From NCBI RefSeq assembly GCF_002217985.1, contig NZ_BCMI01000018.1:1-63866 (forward strand): DNA of 63,866 bases. The letters are read 5' to 3'. Shown here in pieces: positions 20,322-29,534 of the stretch (the first letter of the stretch is position 1; each line of letters starts with the position of its first letter). Below the pieces are notes generated by a model. The model searched no databases. It was not told the origin of the DNA and was given only the letters and a program-made list of their open reading frames with translations. Source of the stretch: Secundilactobacillus pentosiphilus. Lineage in GTDB: Bacteria; Bacillota; Bacilli; Lactobacillales; Lactobacillaceae. The translations under genes and the position numbers were made by a program.

Positions 20322-20777
20322 TTATACACTCAGTTTCATTAAAATGGCATCTTCTTCTGGATGATGATAGTAAGCTTTACGCACATTGACAGCAGAAAAG
20401 CCCACCCGCTGATAGAGCTGCCGCGCGCCTAAATTGGACTTGCGAACCTCTAAAAACACCTGTGTATGGCCTTCAAATGACTCAATTAGCGCCCTGATCA
20501 TTTTAAATGCCCAGCCCTTTCGTTGGTGAACCGGATCCACTGCGACCCCGGTAATATCAACCTGATCTAAGACTCGTATCGCACCAACGTAACCAACCAA
20601 TTGATCGTCATTATAAAAAATGGCGTAAAGTCGGTGATCCGCGACCATATCCGCTTGAAAATCTTGTCGCTGCCAACCAGTGTCACCTGGATAGGCGCGT
20701 TTGGCGACTCGCGCACATGCATCAACCAATGGGATCAACTCGGTTTTAGTCACAATTTGAATTTTATGCTTTGGCAT
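20322..20777 (-). CDS. GNAT N-acetyltransferase (second RimI-like copy)
   Basis: This 151-residue protein is a complete GNAT domain with the acetyl-CoA loop in VDPVHQRKGWAFKMI and the C-terminal LEVRKSNLGARQLYQRVGF signature shared with RimI. From its position and motifs it could be the enzyme that acetylates the N-terminal alanine of S18, or a paralogue with another target. The ATG at 20777 is preferred to a TTG five codons upstream because of a GGAGA site. It overlaps the preceding GNAT gene by 14 bases. Having two RimI-like genes in tandem between tsaB and tsaD is noteworthy. Confidence 0.85.
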   Translation of the reverse strand: MPKHKIQIVTKTELIPLVDACARVAKRAYPGDTGWQRQDFQADMVADHRLYAIFYNDDQLVGYVGAIRVLDQVDITGVAVDPVHQRKGWAFKMIRALIESFEGHTQVFLEVRKSNLGARQLYQRVGFSAVNVRKAYYHHPEEDAILMKLSV

Positions 20778-21348
20778 TTTCCAGATCTCCAATGGTAATC
20801 ACCATGTCAACGGCATCTTCGTGATCGCCAAAGTAATACCCCTTCTTGATGCCCGCCTTTTTAAAGCCGAGATCTTGGTATAGCTTTTGTGCTCTAACGT
20901 TACTCAAACGAACCTCCAAAGAAACTTGATTCAGCTCTAACTGACGTGCCTTTTTGATCATCACCGCAATTAAAAAATGCCCGAGGCCACGGTTCTGATA
21001 GTCTGGTACCACCGCAATATTAGTAATATGAGCATCACTTTTGGTTTCACTGAACGTGCAACCAATAAAAGCAAGCAACCGGTCATGCCGCCGCAGAACT
21101 AAGTATAATCGGTCCGTTTCACGCCGGAGTTCGCTAGCAAACGCAGACGAATCCCAGGGTGTTTGCCCACCATATACTGCCCGCTCAATGCCAAGCATTT
21201 CTGGGATATCGGTAAATTGTGCTTTTGCTAGAAAATAAGCTACCTTTTGAATCTGAACTTCATGATTTTTAATGTCTAAAACGTCCTGATACTTGGCATC
21301 TTGAATTTGAAACAGCTGCCGGTACCAGTTTTTAAACTTTTTCAACAT
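20764..21348 (-). CDS. rimI: Ribosomal protein S18-alanine N-acetyltransferase RimI (N-terminally extended)
   Basis: This 194-residue GNAT protein has an N-terminal extension of about 40 residues ahead of the catalytic domain. The acetyl-CoA binding stretch VVPDYQNRGLGHFLI and the LEVRLSNVRAQKLYQDLGF tail are RimI signatures. It lies directly after tsaB, whose end it overlaps by 17 bases, as in other Firmicutes. The following gene is a second RimI-like protein, so which of the two modifies S18 is open. I assign rimI here on position and the closer match of the C-terminal signature, with moderate certainty. Confidence 0.8.
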   Translation of the reverse strand: MLKKFKNWYRQLFQIQDAKYQDVLDIKNHEVQIQKVAYFLAKAQFTDIPEMLGIERAVYGGQTPWDSSAFASELRRETDRLYLVLRRHDRLLAFIGCTFSETKSDAHITNIAVVPDYQNRGLGHFLIAVMIKKARQLELNQVSLEVRLSNVRAQKLYQDLGFKKAGIKKGYYFGDHEDAVDMVITIGDLENAKA

Positions 21349-22054
21349 AATCGCTACTATCCTCTTCTGGGTGTTGTTTTTGCCAATCAGCTTCCGCCTT
21401 AGTTAACCGCAGATACCGTGGCACAAAACTATTAACATCGCTTACAGGCGCCTGACGTTCGCCAAGCCGGCCTAACTGAACCGCACTTGGAAGGCTTAAC
21501 TCTTCTGGATATTGAACAAAGTTTGCTTCCAGTGCCGTTTTTATTCGCTCAGTAAACGCATCGAGATCACCTAATACAACAACGGGCTCAGCCAACGCTT
21601 TAATTTGGGGGAGTAATTTTTCAAACGGAATATGCTGATCCTTAATGACCGAAACCGGCACGCCATTTTGAACACGATAAACCCCAGCAAAAACGTTGTC
21701 GTTGCGGCCATCAAACAATACCGCAACCAACTGTGTTTCACTAATGATATTAGCCGCGATGGTGGCTAGGCTAGAAACGCCTACCAGTTCAATCGACAAG
21801 GTATCCGCTAACGTTTTCGCCGTCGTTACACCAATCCTCAATCCCGTATATGACCCCGGACCATCCGCCACAACCACTCGATCCAGGTCAGTTGGCTTTA
21901 GCTTGGCCGTTTGCATCGCTTCTTGAATGATTGGCAGTAACTGAGTGCCATGTTTTTTAGTGGTTGTCACTGTCGTCGTTGTTAAAACTTGGTCATCCGA
22001 CAGCACCGCTACACTGAGTGTTTGGTTAGACGTGTCTAGTGCCAGTACTTTCAT
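21332..22054 (-). CDS. tsaB: tRNA t6A biosynthesis protein TsaB
   Basis: This 240-residue ASKHA-fold protein is the scaffold partner of TsaD in t6A synthesis. It begins MKVLALDTSNQTLSVAV and shows VADGPGSYTGLRIGVTTAK near residue 65, both characteristic. It lacks the metal-binding histidines of TsaD, as expected for a pseudo-enzyme subunit. It is the first gene of the tsaB-rimI-rimI2-tsaD cluster, with overlapping reading frames that point to translational coupling. Upstream, an acyl-ACP thioesterase gene ends 74 bases away. Confidence 0.95.
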   Translation of the reverse strand: MKVLALDTSNQTLSVAVLSDDQVLTTTTVTTTKKHGTQLLPIIQEAMQTAKLKPTDLDRVVVADGPGSYTGLRIGVTTAKTLADTLSIELVGVSSLATIAANIISETQLVAVLFDGRNDNVFAGVYRVQNGVPVSVIKDQHIPFEKLLPQIKALAEPVVVLGDLDAFTERIKTALEANFVQYPEELSLPSAVQLGRLGERQAPVSDVNSFVPRYLRLTKAEADWQKQHPEEDSSDYVEKV

Positions 22055-22128
22055 TTCGTTTCAATACCCCTTTTTCTGATCCTTCAGCCATCATCATACA
22101 CCTAAGCCCTACTGTCCGCCACCTAGGC

Positions 22129-22896
22129 TCAAACAGAGTGCTTAATTGGTTCCCAGTGAAATTCCGCTTCAGTTGCAACGTCGCCATTTTCCATCGTGAT
22201 CCGGTGCTTAGTGACTATCGCATCAGGTATATCCGTCATCAAGGTCGCTTCACTGGTCACGATATGGTGGTACTGAACCTCGTTTTCAAAGCGAATGTTG
22301 ATGCTAGTCAAATTGTGCCGAGTAAGAAAACTCATCGGCAAAGCGTCTAACAGCCAGTCAAAATAGCGTGCATTATTCACGTGCCCATTACCATCAATGT
22401 CAAAGTAACGGACTCGATACTGCTTCGTCATTAACTGATCGTCCTCAGTCAGGCGTTTGGGACGGGACAGACGGGGAATCATTTTGACTTCTTCGGAGTT
22501 GAACGGTGCAATAATATTATCTGGAATTGTGACGATTTTACGGCTTTCGTGATTCATCGTGACCCAGACACTTTCAACGTGCACACACTCATGTCCCGCA
22601 CTGTCATGCACCCAAAACTCCCGGAAAGCAAAATAGCGGTTATAACAAGTTGCCTGAGTTGACACCTCAATGGTCTCACCCTGCTTTGGTAACCGGGTAA
22701 TATCCATTTTATATTGGGTCACGACCCAGCCAATACCCTGTTTAGCCACTGTATCTGCACCAACACCCAGGGAGACCGTTTGATCTTCCGATGCCAAAAT
22801 AATCATGTTAACCAGCATCGCCGGTGTCACTGTATTGGTGACATCTGTTTCGTAAAAGGTGATTTGGTGCTTTTCTGAAAAAATATTTGCGCCCAT
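22129..22896 (-). CDS. Acyl-ACP thioesterase (FatA-like, double hotdog)
   Basis: This 255-residue protein has two hotdog halves, beginning ITFYETDVTNTVTPAMLVNM and, in the second half, YRVRYFDIDGNGHVNNARYFDWLLDAL, where the conserved Asp-x-Asn-x-His active-site motif occurs. The family hydrolyses acyl-ACP to free fatty acids, setting chain length in fatty acid synthesis. It is the last gene of the tmk-darA-holB-yabA-rsmI run, starting 11 bases after rsmI. Such genes are common in lactic acid bacteria; no fatty acid synthesis genes are adjacent. Confidence 0.88.
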   Translation of the reverse strand: MGANIFSEKHQITFYETDVTNTVTPAMLVNMIILASEDQTVSLGVGADTVAKQGIGWVVTQYKMDITRLPKQGETIEVSTQATCYNRYFAFREFWVHDSAGHECVHVESVWVTMNHESRKIVTIPDNIIAPFNSEEVKMIPRLSRPKRLTEDDQLMTKQYRVRYFDIDGNGHVNNARYFDWLLDALPMSFLTRHNLTSINIRFENEVQYHHIVTSEATLMTDIPDAIVTKHRITMENGDVATEAEFHWEPIKHSV

Positions 22897-22907
22897 TCGT
22901 TTTTCCT

Positions 22908-23795
22908 CTAATTCTTATTAAGATGATGGTAAATTTGATAAACTTCCTGTTTCTTCAGCTGGCGCAAATGTGCCACTTGTTTAATCGCGTCATTGGGTCT
23001 CAGGCCGGTCTCAATAAGATGATCAACGTGTTCTTCAATGCTGAGGCCACTATAATCAGGTTCTTCACTTTCTCGTTCATCCTTTGGATTGCCGCTGACA
23101 ATGACAACAAATTCCCCGCGAACACGATCGGATTGATTGGCCCACTGCAAAAGTTCCGTTAACGAACCGCGCAAGAACTGTTCGTGCTTTTTTGTCAGTT
23201 CACGGCAAAGAGACGCTTGGCGATCGCCGCCATAAACGTCCACTAAATGCTGAAGCGTTTTGGCTAACCGGTGCGGTGCCTCGTAAAAGATCTGACTTTC
23301 CGAGCGGTCCTTCAGTGCCTCTAATTCAGCAACTTGCAACTTAGGCTTTCGGTCTAAGAAACCGTAAAAATAAAACGGCTGCGGCTCAAGTCCGGAAGCA
23401 ATCAACGCCGTTAACGCTGCATTAGCACCGGGTAATGGTACCACCGGAATGTTGACTTCAATACAAGCCACCACTAGTTCATGACCGGGATCACTGATCG
23501 ACGGCATCCCGGCATCACTAACTTGAGCCAGATTTTCGCCAGCCTGCAGTTTGGCAATCAGTTGCGGAATCCGCTCCTGCGTATTATGTTCGTGAAAACT
23601 AATCTGCGGTGTTTCAATCTCAAAATGATTCAGCAATTTCTGTGTGTTTCGGGTATCTTCCGCAGCTATCAGGTCAACTTGCTTTAACACGTCGACACTG
23701 CGAAAGGTCATATCACCCAAATTACCAATTGGGGTTGGCACTAGATAAAGTGTGCCCGTTTGATTCTGCTTTGAAAAACTTAATTGCGATTGCAA
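22908..23795 (-). CDS. rsmI: 16S rRNA (cytidine-1402-2'-O)-methyltransferase RsmI
   Basis: RsmI methylates the ribose of C1402 in the ribosomal P site using S-adenosylmethionine. The signatures are GTLYLVPTPIGNLGDMTFR, AEDTRNTQKLLNHF and SDAGMPSISDPG. The best start is TTG at 23795, six bases after a perfect AGGAGG, giving 295 residues. The longer frame back to 23840 would lie within yabA and add unrelated sequence. It overlaps no gene from this start and follows yabA by 14 bases, the same neighbour as in Bacillus. Confidence 0.93.
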   Translation of the reverse strand: MQSQLSFSKQNQTGTLYLVPTPIGNLGDMTFRSVDVLKQVDLIAAEDTRNTQKLLNHFEIETPQISFHEHNTQERIPQLIAKLQAGENLAQVSDAGMPSISDPGHELVVACIEVNIPVVPLPGANAALTALIASGLEPQPFYFYGFLDRKPKLQVAELEALKDRSESQIFYEAPHRLAKTLQHLVDVYGGDRQASLCRELTKKHEQFLRGSLTELLQWANQSDRVRGEFVVIVSGNPKDERESEEPDYSGLSIEEHVDHLIETGLRPNDAIKQVAHLRQLKKQEVYQIYHHLNKN

Positions 23796-23809
23796 GCTGA
23801 TCCTCCTAA

Positions 23810-24148
23810 TTAACGTTCGCCATAGATAACGTCTAAACAAAAAGCACAGGGTTCATCATTTTCCCGGCGTTTGCCGTATTCAAAGTTGCAGACGTGAAAT
23901 CCTTCTTCATACAATTTCTCTAAATTTTGCCGCGACTTTGACAATTGCGGTTCAGTGTTATTGCCGTTTATGTTTTCATCATGGTCCGAACGTAAAACCT
24001 CGCGTAAATGCTGATTTTCAATTTTTAATTCCGCATTTTCTTCTAAGGTTTTCGTTACTTCATCTTGAACGTGCTCAAATTTCGAAATCATTTCTACCAT
24101 TTCGGCCTGTAAGTCTTTCAACTCTTCGTAAACATCCCGTTTTGCCAA
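23810..24148 (-). CDS. yabA: Replication initiation control protein YabA
   Basis: YabA is a small tetrameric protein that restrains DnaA and binds the DNA polymerase clamp. The 112 residues comprise an N-terminal leucine-zipper-like coiled coil (about residues 5-65) and a C-terminal zinc-binding region with HVCN...CAFC ligands. The start is TTG, five bases after AAGGTG. It lies between holB and rsmI as in Bacillus, though yaaT is missing between holB and yabA here. Confidence 0.93.
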   Translation of the reverse strand: MAKRDVYEELKDLQAEMVEMISKFEHVQDEVTKTLEENAELKIENQHLREVLRSDHDENINGNNTEPQLSKSRQNLEKLYEEGFHVCNFEYGKRRENDEPCAFCLDVIYGER

Positions 24149-24212
24149 AACTGCACCTTCTTTGATTATTCAATATGTAATGAATGTGCCGCTAAACGAA
24201 CATTCCTTTGGA

Positions 24213-25232
24213 CTAGCCTTTGGGCTTCAGCTCATCCAAAATTTGTAAGGTCAAAGTCTCTAAAATACTTTGAATATTCATATTGCCAGCTAGGGCCTTT
24301 TTAGTTCCCAAGACCGCTGTTAGAATAGCTAGCAATTGCTGCCTAGTCAACGACTGTGCCAATTTCGCCATTGCCGTTTGAAGTTCTGGAAAAACAGCTG
24401 GTGCTTCAACCGACAAATATTTCACCTGCAGCATATCCTGCCAAAGCAGCACAATAACATCCAGGATCACCGCTTGATGATCCCGGTCGGAAGCCAGTGG
24501 CATCAACCCCGTCTGAACGGTTACAAACGCCATATCATCGCGTTTAGCAAGCTGGTTAAACCAGCGGCCCAGTTCGTGCTGACAGTGAGCTAACCAGTCA
24601 TCTGCAATCAGTTGTTCAGCGTCTTCTAAGCTGTTCGTTAACCCGTTTAGTAACGGGATCTGGTTTTCGGAAATTTGGTGCTGGCGTAAGTCGTCAGCAA
24701 AGGCTTTAGCCGTTAAGGACGGAAATTCGACAATTTGCGTTCGGGATAAGATAGTGGCCAGCATCATACTTTTATTGGTGGTTAACAAAAAAATGACCCG
24801 GTTGGCCACGGGTTCTTCGATAAATTTGAGTAACCCATTGGCTGCATTGGTCGTCAATGTTTCAGCGCCCTCAATAATAAAGACTTTAGTAGCCCCTTCC
24901 ACCGGACTCTTAGCAAATTCATCCTTAATATAGCGCACCTGGTCCACCTTAATACGCTGACCATCAGGCTCAACCGTTACAACATCGGGATTGTCACCAG
25001 CCATGATTCGGCTGCACTCAGGACAATGACCACAGGGCATACCATCTGCATTGGGCGTTTGACAAAAAAACCGCATGGCAACAACTTGAGCTACTGCCCG
25101 TTTGCCGCAGCCAGGCAACCCAGAAAACAAGTAAGCATGGCTGAGCCGATTGGTCGTCATAAGGTGAATAAAATGCTGCATGAGTTGCGGCTGCTTGCTT
25201 TCGGCTTGTTCAATTATGTTTTGTTTTGCCAA
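24213..25232 (-). CDS. holB: DNA polymerase III subunit delta' (HolB)
   Basis: This is an ATPase-like subunit of the clamp loader, 339 residues long. It has the degenerate Walker A region SGLPGCGKRAVAQ, a four-cysteine zinc module (CQTP...CGHCPEC) and the sensor-region LLKFIEEP, all in the order expected for the RarA/clamp-loader fold. The start is TTG with GGAGG six bases ahead. It follows darA by 17 bases in the tmk-darA-holB cluster and partners the DnaX product encoded about 3 kb away. Confidence 0.94.
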   Translation of the reverse strand: MAKQNIIEQAESKQPQLMQHFIHLMTTNRLSHAYLFSGLPGCGKRAVAQVVAMRFFCQTPNADGMPCGHCPECSRIMAGDNPDVVTVEPDGQRIKVDQVRYIKDEFAKSPVEGATKVFIIEGAETLTTNAANGLLKFIEEPVANRVIFLLTTNKSMMLATILSRTQIVEFPSLTAKAFADDLRQHQISENQIPLLNGLTNSLEDAEQLIADDWLAHCQHELGRWFNQLAKRDDMAFVTVQTGLMPLASDRDHQAVILDVIVLLWQDMLQVKYLSVEAPAVFPELQTAMAKLAQSLTRQQLLAILTAVLGTKKALAGNMNIQSILETLTLQILDELKPKG

Positions 25233-25249
25233 GGGCTACCTCCACTACA

Positions 25250-25579
25250 CTAAAATTGATGAAATTGTTCAACTGGTAAAACGAATACGGTCGCACCGCC
25301 AACTTGTACTTCTACCGGATAGCCTGAAGAATTTTCCATATGGGCGTCAATGTTGACGGGCGGCGTCATAAACTGCTGTCGAGTCCTGGAAGTTTCTTGG
25401 ATCAAATTAAGGACTTCTTGGACACGCTTATCGTCAACACCAATCATGTAAGTGGTGTTACCCGACTTCAAGAAACCACCGGTCGTTGATAATCGTGTTG
25501 CACCAATATCAGCCTTATTGAATTCACTGCGCAGCCGGTTAGCGTCCTTATCTTGCACAATTGCGATCACTAGCTTCAT
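25250..25579 (-). CDS. darA: Cyclic di-AMP receptor DarA (YaaQ/PstA)
   Basis: This 109-residue PII-like trimeric protein binds cyclic di-AMP. It begins MKLVIAIVQDKDANRLRSEF and contains TRLSTTGGFLKSGNTTYMIGV, the conserved ligand-binding segment. A TTG two codons upstream overlaps the ribosome site, so the ATG at 25579 is preferred and gives the usual family length. Its cellular output remains uncertain even in model species. In this window the KimA-like potassium importer is another protein of the c-di-AMP network. It sits between tmk and holB as in Bacillus; yaaR is absent. Confidence 0.92.
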   Translation of the reverse strand: MKLVIAIVQDKDANRLRSEFNKADIGATRLSTTGGFLKSGNTTYMIGVDDKRVQEVLNLIQETSRTRQQFMTPPVNIDAHMENSSGYPVEVQVGGATVFVLPVEQFHQF

Positions 25580-25602
25580 ACTCAATCCCTCTTCCTGTCA
25601 AT

Positions 25603-26235
25603 TCATTGTTGTTTTATTTTATCAGTAATCAGCGTCATTGCCTGATCAATCACAGCCGTCACGGGTTGAGTGGCATCAATCGTAACAATTCGTTCGGGAA
25701 ACCTGTCGGCCAGCCTTAAATACGCTGCACGTACGCGTTTATGAAAGCTCAGTGCCTCGGCATCCAGTCGATCGACATTCTGCCGGTGTGCTTTGATCCG
25801 TGCCAGCCCCACTTCAGAGGGCACATCCACATAAATTGTTAGGTCAGGGGTTAATCCTTCAGTTGCGAACTGGTTCATCTGATAAACTGCATCCTCACCG
25901 ATCTTACGACCAGCACCCTGATAAGCCACTGAACTATCAACAAACCGGTCGCATAAAACAATTTTGTTAGCCGCCAAAGCGGGACGAATGGTTTCTTGAA
26001 TGAGCTGACGGCGTGAGGCAGCATACAGTAAAGCCTCAGTGCGTACGTCCATTTGGGTATTTTGAGGATCCAAGATAATCTTTCGAATGGCTTCCGAAAT
26101 TTGATTACCGCCTGGTTCTCTGGTAACCAGAATGTCCGTCCGCTTTGCGGTCTTAAACCGTTCCGTAATTGCGCTTAGGACCGTTGTTTTACCAGCACCA
26201 TCCGGTCCTTCAAATGAAATAAATAATCCTGCCAA
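25603..26235 (-). CDS. tmk: Thymidylate kinase
   Basis: Tmk phosphorylates dTMP to dTDP with ATP, an essential step of dTTP synthesis. Walker A is FEGPDGAGKTT near residue 7, with a DR(F) motif in LCDRFVDSSVAYQGAGR and a lid region following. The longer frame upstream adds an unrelated hydrophobic stretch; a TTG at 26235 preceded by GAGG gives 210 residues, the family norm. It begins a transcription unit, since a terminator separates it from yaaL. Confidence 0.94.
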   Translation of the reverse strand: MAGLFISFEGPDGAGKTTVLSAITERFKTAKRTDILVTREPGGNQISEAIRKIILDPQNTQMDVRTEALLYAASRRQLIQETIRPALAANKIVLCDRFVDSSVAYQGAGRKIGEDAVYQMNQFATEGLTPDLTIYVDVPSEVGLARIKAHRQNVDRLDAEALSFHKRVRAAYLRLADRFPERIVTIDATQPVTAVIDQAMTLITDKIKQQ

Positions 26236-26390
26236 GTTGGTTACCTCGATTACAATTAATGATGGCGGCCACAGGAAAATCACACGTCAGTGCAGCCACC
26301 CTTTAAAATGATACGACACTTACGATTGTACTTGATTAGAGCTGTGGAATCAAGCGCTTAGCGGGGGTCCAAACGATTTCGAGAAGCCCA

Positions 26391-26439
26391 AAAAGGCCAT
26401 GGTATTCACCCGGTAAAAGCGGTAAATGCATGGCCTTTT
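26391..26439 (-). terminator. Terminator after yaaL
   Basis: An AAAGGCCATG stem with an extended TTTACC/GGTGAA arm is followed by Ts on the minus strand and abuts the yaaL stop. The tmk unit therefore needs its own promoter in 26236-26390; none is obvious. Confidence 0.75.
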
Positions 26440-26440
26440 A

Positions 26441-26683
26441 TTAGTGATCAAAAACGGATGCTTGAATATGGTCTCCGCGGACATGCCGCAAGCGAGCTTC
26501 CCGGTACAAAAAGAGGTATTTTTGTCTAGCCAATGCTGTTTGTGCAGTAATTTCTTCATCAACATCCGCAACGGCAATCTCGGTCTGCTTGGCCTGATCC
26601 CATTCTTCTTTAGCATGTTCAATCGTTGTTAACAGTTGTTCATCAAACTGCTGTTTAATGTGTTGCTTTCGCGCACCAAACAA
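26441..26683 (-). CDS. yaaL: YaaL family protein (DUF2508)
   Basis: This small charged protein of 80 residues is almost wholly helical by composition. It is recognised by its place after recR and by the REARLRHVRGDH-type C-terminus of the YaaL/DUF2508 family. No function is known. The start is TTG, seven bases after AGGAAG. It ends the dnaX-ybaB-recR-yaaL operon, directly before a terminator. Confidence 0.85.
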   Translation of the reverse strand: MFGARKQHIKQQFDEQLLTTIEHAKEEWDQAKQTEIAVADVDEEITAQTALARQKYLFLYREARLRHVRGDHIQASVFDH

Positions 26684-26698
26684 GTTGTCACTTCCTTA

Positions 26699-27298
26699 TT
26701 ACATTTCGGTTCGACCTTCAACAGCCTTATACAGCGTCATTTCATCAGCGTATTCAATGTCTGATCCCACTGAAAGTCCGTGAGCCAAACGGGTTACTTT
26801 GATTCCAGCTGGCTTAATCAGCCGGGAAAGATACATTGCGGTTGCTTCGCCCTCTGGTGTCGCGTTAGTGGCCACAATAACTTCTTTAACATCCTTGTTC
26901 GTCTGCAAACGTTTCAGCAAACTGGATATGTTTAAATCTTCTGGTCCTTTACCTTCAATTGGCGACAAAACACCGTTTAAAACGTGGTATAACCCGTGGT
27001 ATTCCTTCATTTTTTCCATGGTCATAATGTCTTTGGCCTGCTCAACGACCAGAATCTGACTCTGGTCACGTGTCTTATCACGACAAATATCACAGGGATC
27101 GTTCTCAGTTATATTACCGCAGATCGAACAAAAATGCAGATCACGCTTAGCAGAAATTAACGATTTAGCAAAACGGGTCACATCATCGCTATCCATATCG
27201 ATGGTATAAAAGGCCAAGCGCGTAGCCGTTTTTTGTCCAATTCCTGGCAGCTTCATATAACTATCAATCAGTTGTGCAATTGGTTCTGGATATTGCAT
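26699..27298 (-). CDS. recR: Recombination mediator RecR
   Basis: RecR works with RecO and RecF in loading RecA at gaps. From the ATG at 27298 it has 199 residues: a helix-hairpin-helix [15 protein letters not shown], a four-cysteine zinc finger (CSICGNI...CDIC), and a Toprim domain containing VVEQAKDI and [16 protein letters not shown]. An earlier in-frame ATG three codons upstream is possible, but the family starts at MQYPEPI. It follows ybaB by under 30 bases, as in most bacteria. Confidence 0.96.
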   Translation of the reverse strand: MQYPEPIAQLIDSYMKLPGIGQKTATRLAFYTIDMDSDDVTRFAKSLISAKRDLHFCSICGNITENDPCDICRDKTRDQSQILVVEQAKDIMTMEKMKEYHGLYHVLNGVLSPIEGKGPEDLNISSLLKRLQTNKDVKEVIVATNATPEGEATAMYLSRLIKPAGIKVTRLAHGLSVGSDIEYADEMTLYKAVEGRTEM

Positions 27299-27324
27299 TG
27301 CTGCCATTCACTCCTTTTGCTTAA

Positions 27325-27639
27325 TTACAGACCAGGCATGTTATTCGTGTACTTGCCCAAAGTCTGTTTGCCTTCTTCATCAATCTGCTTTAGTGCAGAA
27401 TTAACCGCTGCCAAGATGAGGTCGCTCAGCATATCTGGATCATCTGGATCGATTGCTTTAGGATCAATTGACAGGTCGGTCATTTCTCTCTTACCCGTAA
27501 AGGTGGCTTTTACCATTTCGTCAGGTGAAACACCGACATACGTCTTTGCTTCCATCACTTTTTGTTCTTCAGCCAGCTGCTTTTCCATCTTTTTCATTTG
27601 TTTCATCATGTTGCCCATGTTACCCATTCCACGCATCAT
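27325..27639 (-). CDS. YbaB/EbfC family nucleoid-associated protein
   Basis: This 104-residue dimeric DNA-binding protein has a methionine- and glycine-rich N-terminus (MMRGMGNMGNMMKQMKKMEKQL) and the family core VKATFTGKREMTDLSIDP. It lies between dnaX and recR in the standard operon. The homologues coat DNA with little sequence preference; the precise role is unsettled. Confidence 0.93.
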   Translation of the reverse strand: MMRGMGNMGNMMKQMKKMEKQLAEEQKVMEAKTYVGVSPDEMVKATFTGKREMTDLSIDPKAIDPDDPDMLSDLILAAVNSALKQIDEEGKQTLGKYTNNMPGL

Positions 27640-27667
27640 AGCTCGTTACCATCCTCTATAGTTATTA

Positions 27668-29413
27668 TTAATCTGACTTAACATCGATCACATCATCGCC
27701 AAAAAGTTCTTTGGCTTTGTCGACCACTGGTTTTGCCTGTGTAGCCGGTGCATCATCACTCGGTTGACCGTTATCTTGAGTGGCATCGTCGCTCTCCTGA
27801 TTATCCTGACCGGTCACTTGATGCTGCTGCAGATAAGTCTTGCGAATTTGCGGCCATTGGTCAGTTGGCACAAATACCAGCTTAGGTACCTTATGGGTTA
27901 AACGGTCTAAACCGTTCTCCAATGCATCATTCAACTCTTGGTCTGCATTGGCACGCTGCTGGAGAAACGCGTAGTCAAACGCAATGATTGCCCCATCAGG
28001 ACTAGCGGCAACTGGTTTGGAGACACCCATGATCGACCGTTGCGGAATCGATAAAATATTCATTAAATCCGGCCAGACTTCCTGTAAAGCCGATAGATCC
28101 TGACGGGTGGCTGCCCCTAAAATCGGGTAAACCTGACTTAAGTTGACCTGAGCCCGTTTGGTCTTGGCTACCGTCTTCATGACTGCTGGACGTTTGGCTG
28201 GCGCAGCTTCCGCAGCCGACGTCTTTTGTAAACCTGCCACCGTCTTTTGCAGACTGCTGACCTCGGCTTCTAATCGATCGATCACTGAATTATCTACTTG
28301 GCTAGCCGCCGCAGTCGTCTCCGGTTGTGCTTGGTGCCCAGCCAGACGAACGGTGAGCACCTCCAAATAAACGTCTTCATGAGTGGTAAACCGCATTTGC
28401 TGCTGAATATCGTTTAAATCATCAATAATGTCGTATAATTGCTGCGGCTTTATTTCCGTTGCCAGCTGCTTAAAATCAGAATCAACCTGATCCATTTCAA
28501 CTTGAGTCACTAGTTCTGGTGATTGCTGGTAGAGCAATAGATCGCGGGTCAGGTTCACTAGATCCTCCGTAAAACGTTCCGGATCCTTACCCTCGTCTAA
28601 AATCTGCTGAACCGTCATCAGCGCTTTTTGGGTCTCCTGATGAGTGACTTGGGTTAAATAAGTCACTAATAACTGCTTGCGAACTGCACCGGTAACCAGC
28701 AACGCATTATCCAAAGTGACCTTATCATCACCAAAGGAAATGACCTGATCCAAGATACTGAGTGCATCCCGCATACCGCCTTCAGAAGCTTTGGCAATCA
28801 CTTTAAGGGCTTCATCATCGTAAGAAAGATCCTTTTCTTTTAGAATATAAGCCATCCGTGACAGACTGTCTTTAGCTTGAATCTGTTTAAAATCAAACCG
28901 CTGAGTCCGTGAAATAATGGTGGCCGGAATCTTGTGAGGTTCAGTGGTAGCTAAGATAAAAATCACGTTAGCAGGCGGTTCTTCCAAGGTTTTTAACAGG
29001 GCATTGAAAGCCCCCGTTGAAAGCATATGAACTTCATCAATGATGTAAACTTTATAATCCGCCTCAGTTGGTGCGTACTTGACCTTGTCTCGAATGTCAC
29101 GAATCTCTTCTACCCCGTTGTTGGAAGCAGCATCGATTTCAATAACATCGTTCATCGTGCCCTTGGTAATTGCTGTACAGGTCTCACACTTATTGCAGGG
29201 CTCGCCGTCTTCTTGGTGCTGACAGTTCACCGCTTTAGCAAAAATTTTTGCCATCGAGGTCTTACCCGTTCCCCGCGGCCCGGCAAACAGGTAGGCATGA
29301 CTAATTTGTTTCGTTTTTACGGCGTTTTTCAAAGTCTGGGTAATCAGCTTCTGCCCGATAACTTCATCGAAACGCTGTGGCCGCCATACCCGGTATAAGG
29401 CTTGGTAACTCAT
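27668..29413 (-). CDS. dnaX: DNA polymerase III subunits gamma/tau
   Basis: DnaX is the ATPase motor of the clamp loader. The AAA+ domain has Walker A GPRGTGKTS, a four-cysteine zinc module (CQHQEDGEPCNKCETC), Walker B IDEVHML and sensor SRTQRF, followed by helical oligomerisation and a low-complexity tail. The ATG at 29413 with MSYQALYRVWRPQRF is the family start (581 residues); an upstream in-frame start lacks a ribosome site. I see no AAAAAAG-type slippery sequence, so a frameshifted short gamma form is not supported. Confidence 0.95.
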   Translation of the reverse strand: MSYQALYRVWRPQRFDEVIGQKLITQTLKNAVKTKQISHAYLFAGPRGTGKTSMAKIFAKAVNCQHQEDGEPCNKCETCTAITKGTMNDVIEIDAASNNGVEEIRDIRDKVKYAPTEADYKVYIIDEVHMLSTGAFNALLKTLEEPPANVIFILATTEPHKIPATIISRTQRFDFKQIQAKDSLSRMAYILKEKDLSYDDEALKVIAKASEGGMRDALSILDQVISFGDDKVTLDNALLVTGAVRKQLLVTYLTQVTHQETQKALMTVQQILDEGKDPERFTEDLVNLTRDLLLYQQSPELVTQVEMDQVDSDFKQLATEIKPQQLYDIIDDLNDIQQQMRFTTHEDVYLEVLTVRLAGHQAQPETTAAASQVDNSVIDRLEAEVSSLQKTVAGLQKTSAAEAAPAKRPAVMKTVAKTKRAQVNLSQVYPILGAATRQDLSALQEVWPDLMNILSIPQRSIMGVSKPVAASPDGAIIAFDYAFLQQRANADQELNDALENGLDRLTHKVPKLVFVPTDQWPQIRKTYLQQHQVTGQDNQESDDATQDNGQPSDDAPATQAKPVVDKAKELFGDDVIDVKSD

Positions 29414-29534
29414 GACTATTTCCCTCGATTCTCTTTGGGTTATCTCGTAAAACTTACTGTTAAACATTATATAGTGTTTACCCGTCAAATACTATACATT
29501 CGGATCGTTTGGCCCGTTAAAAATTGTATAAGAA

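Noticed and set aside
22055-22128. Terminator between the thioesterase gene and tsaB
   Set aside because: Only weak, broken pairing is possible and no T-run follows, so read-through into tsaB cannot be excluded.
27668-29413. Programmed frameshift in dnaX
   Set aside because: No A-rich slippery heptamer with a downstream hairpin was found, and the tail reads through in one frame.
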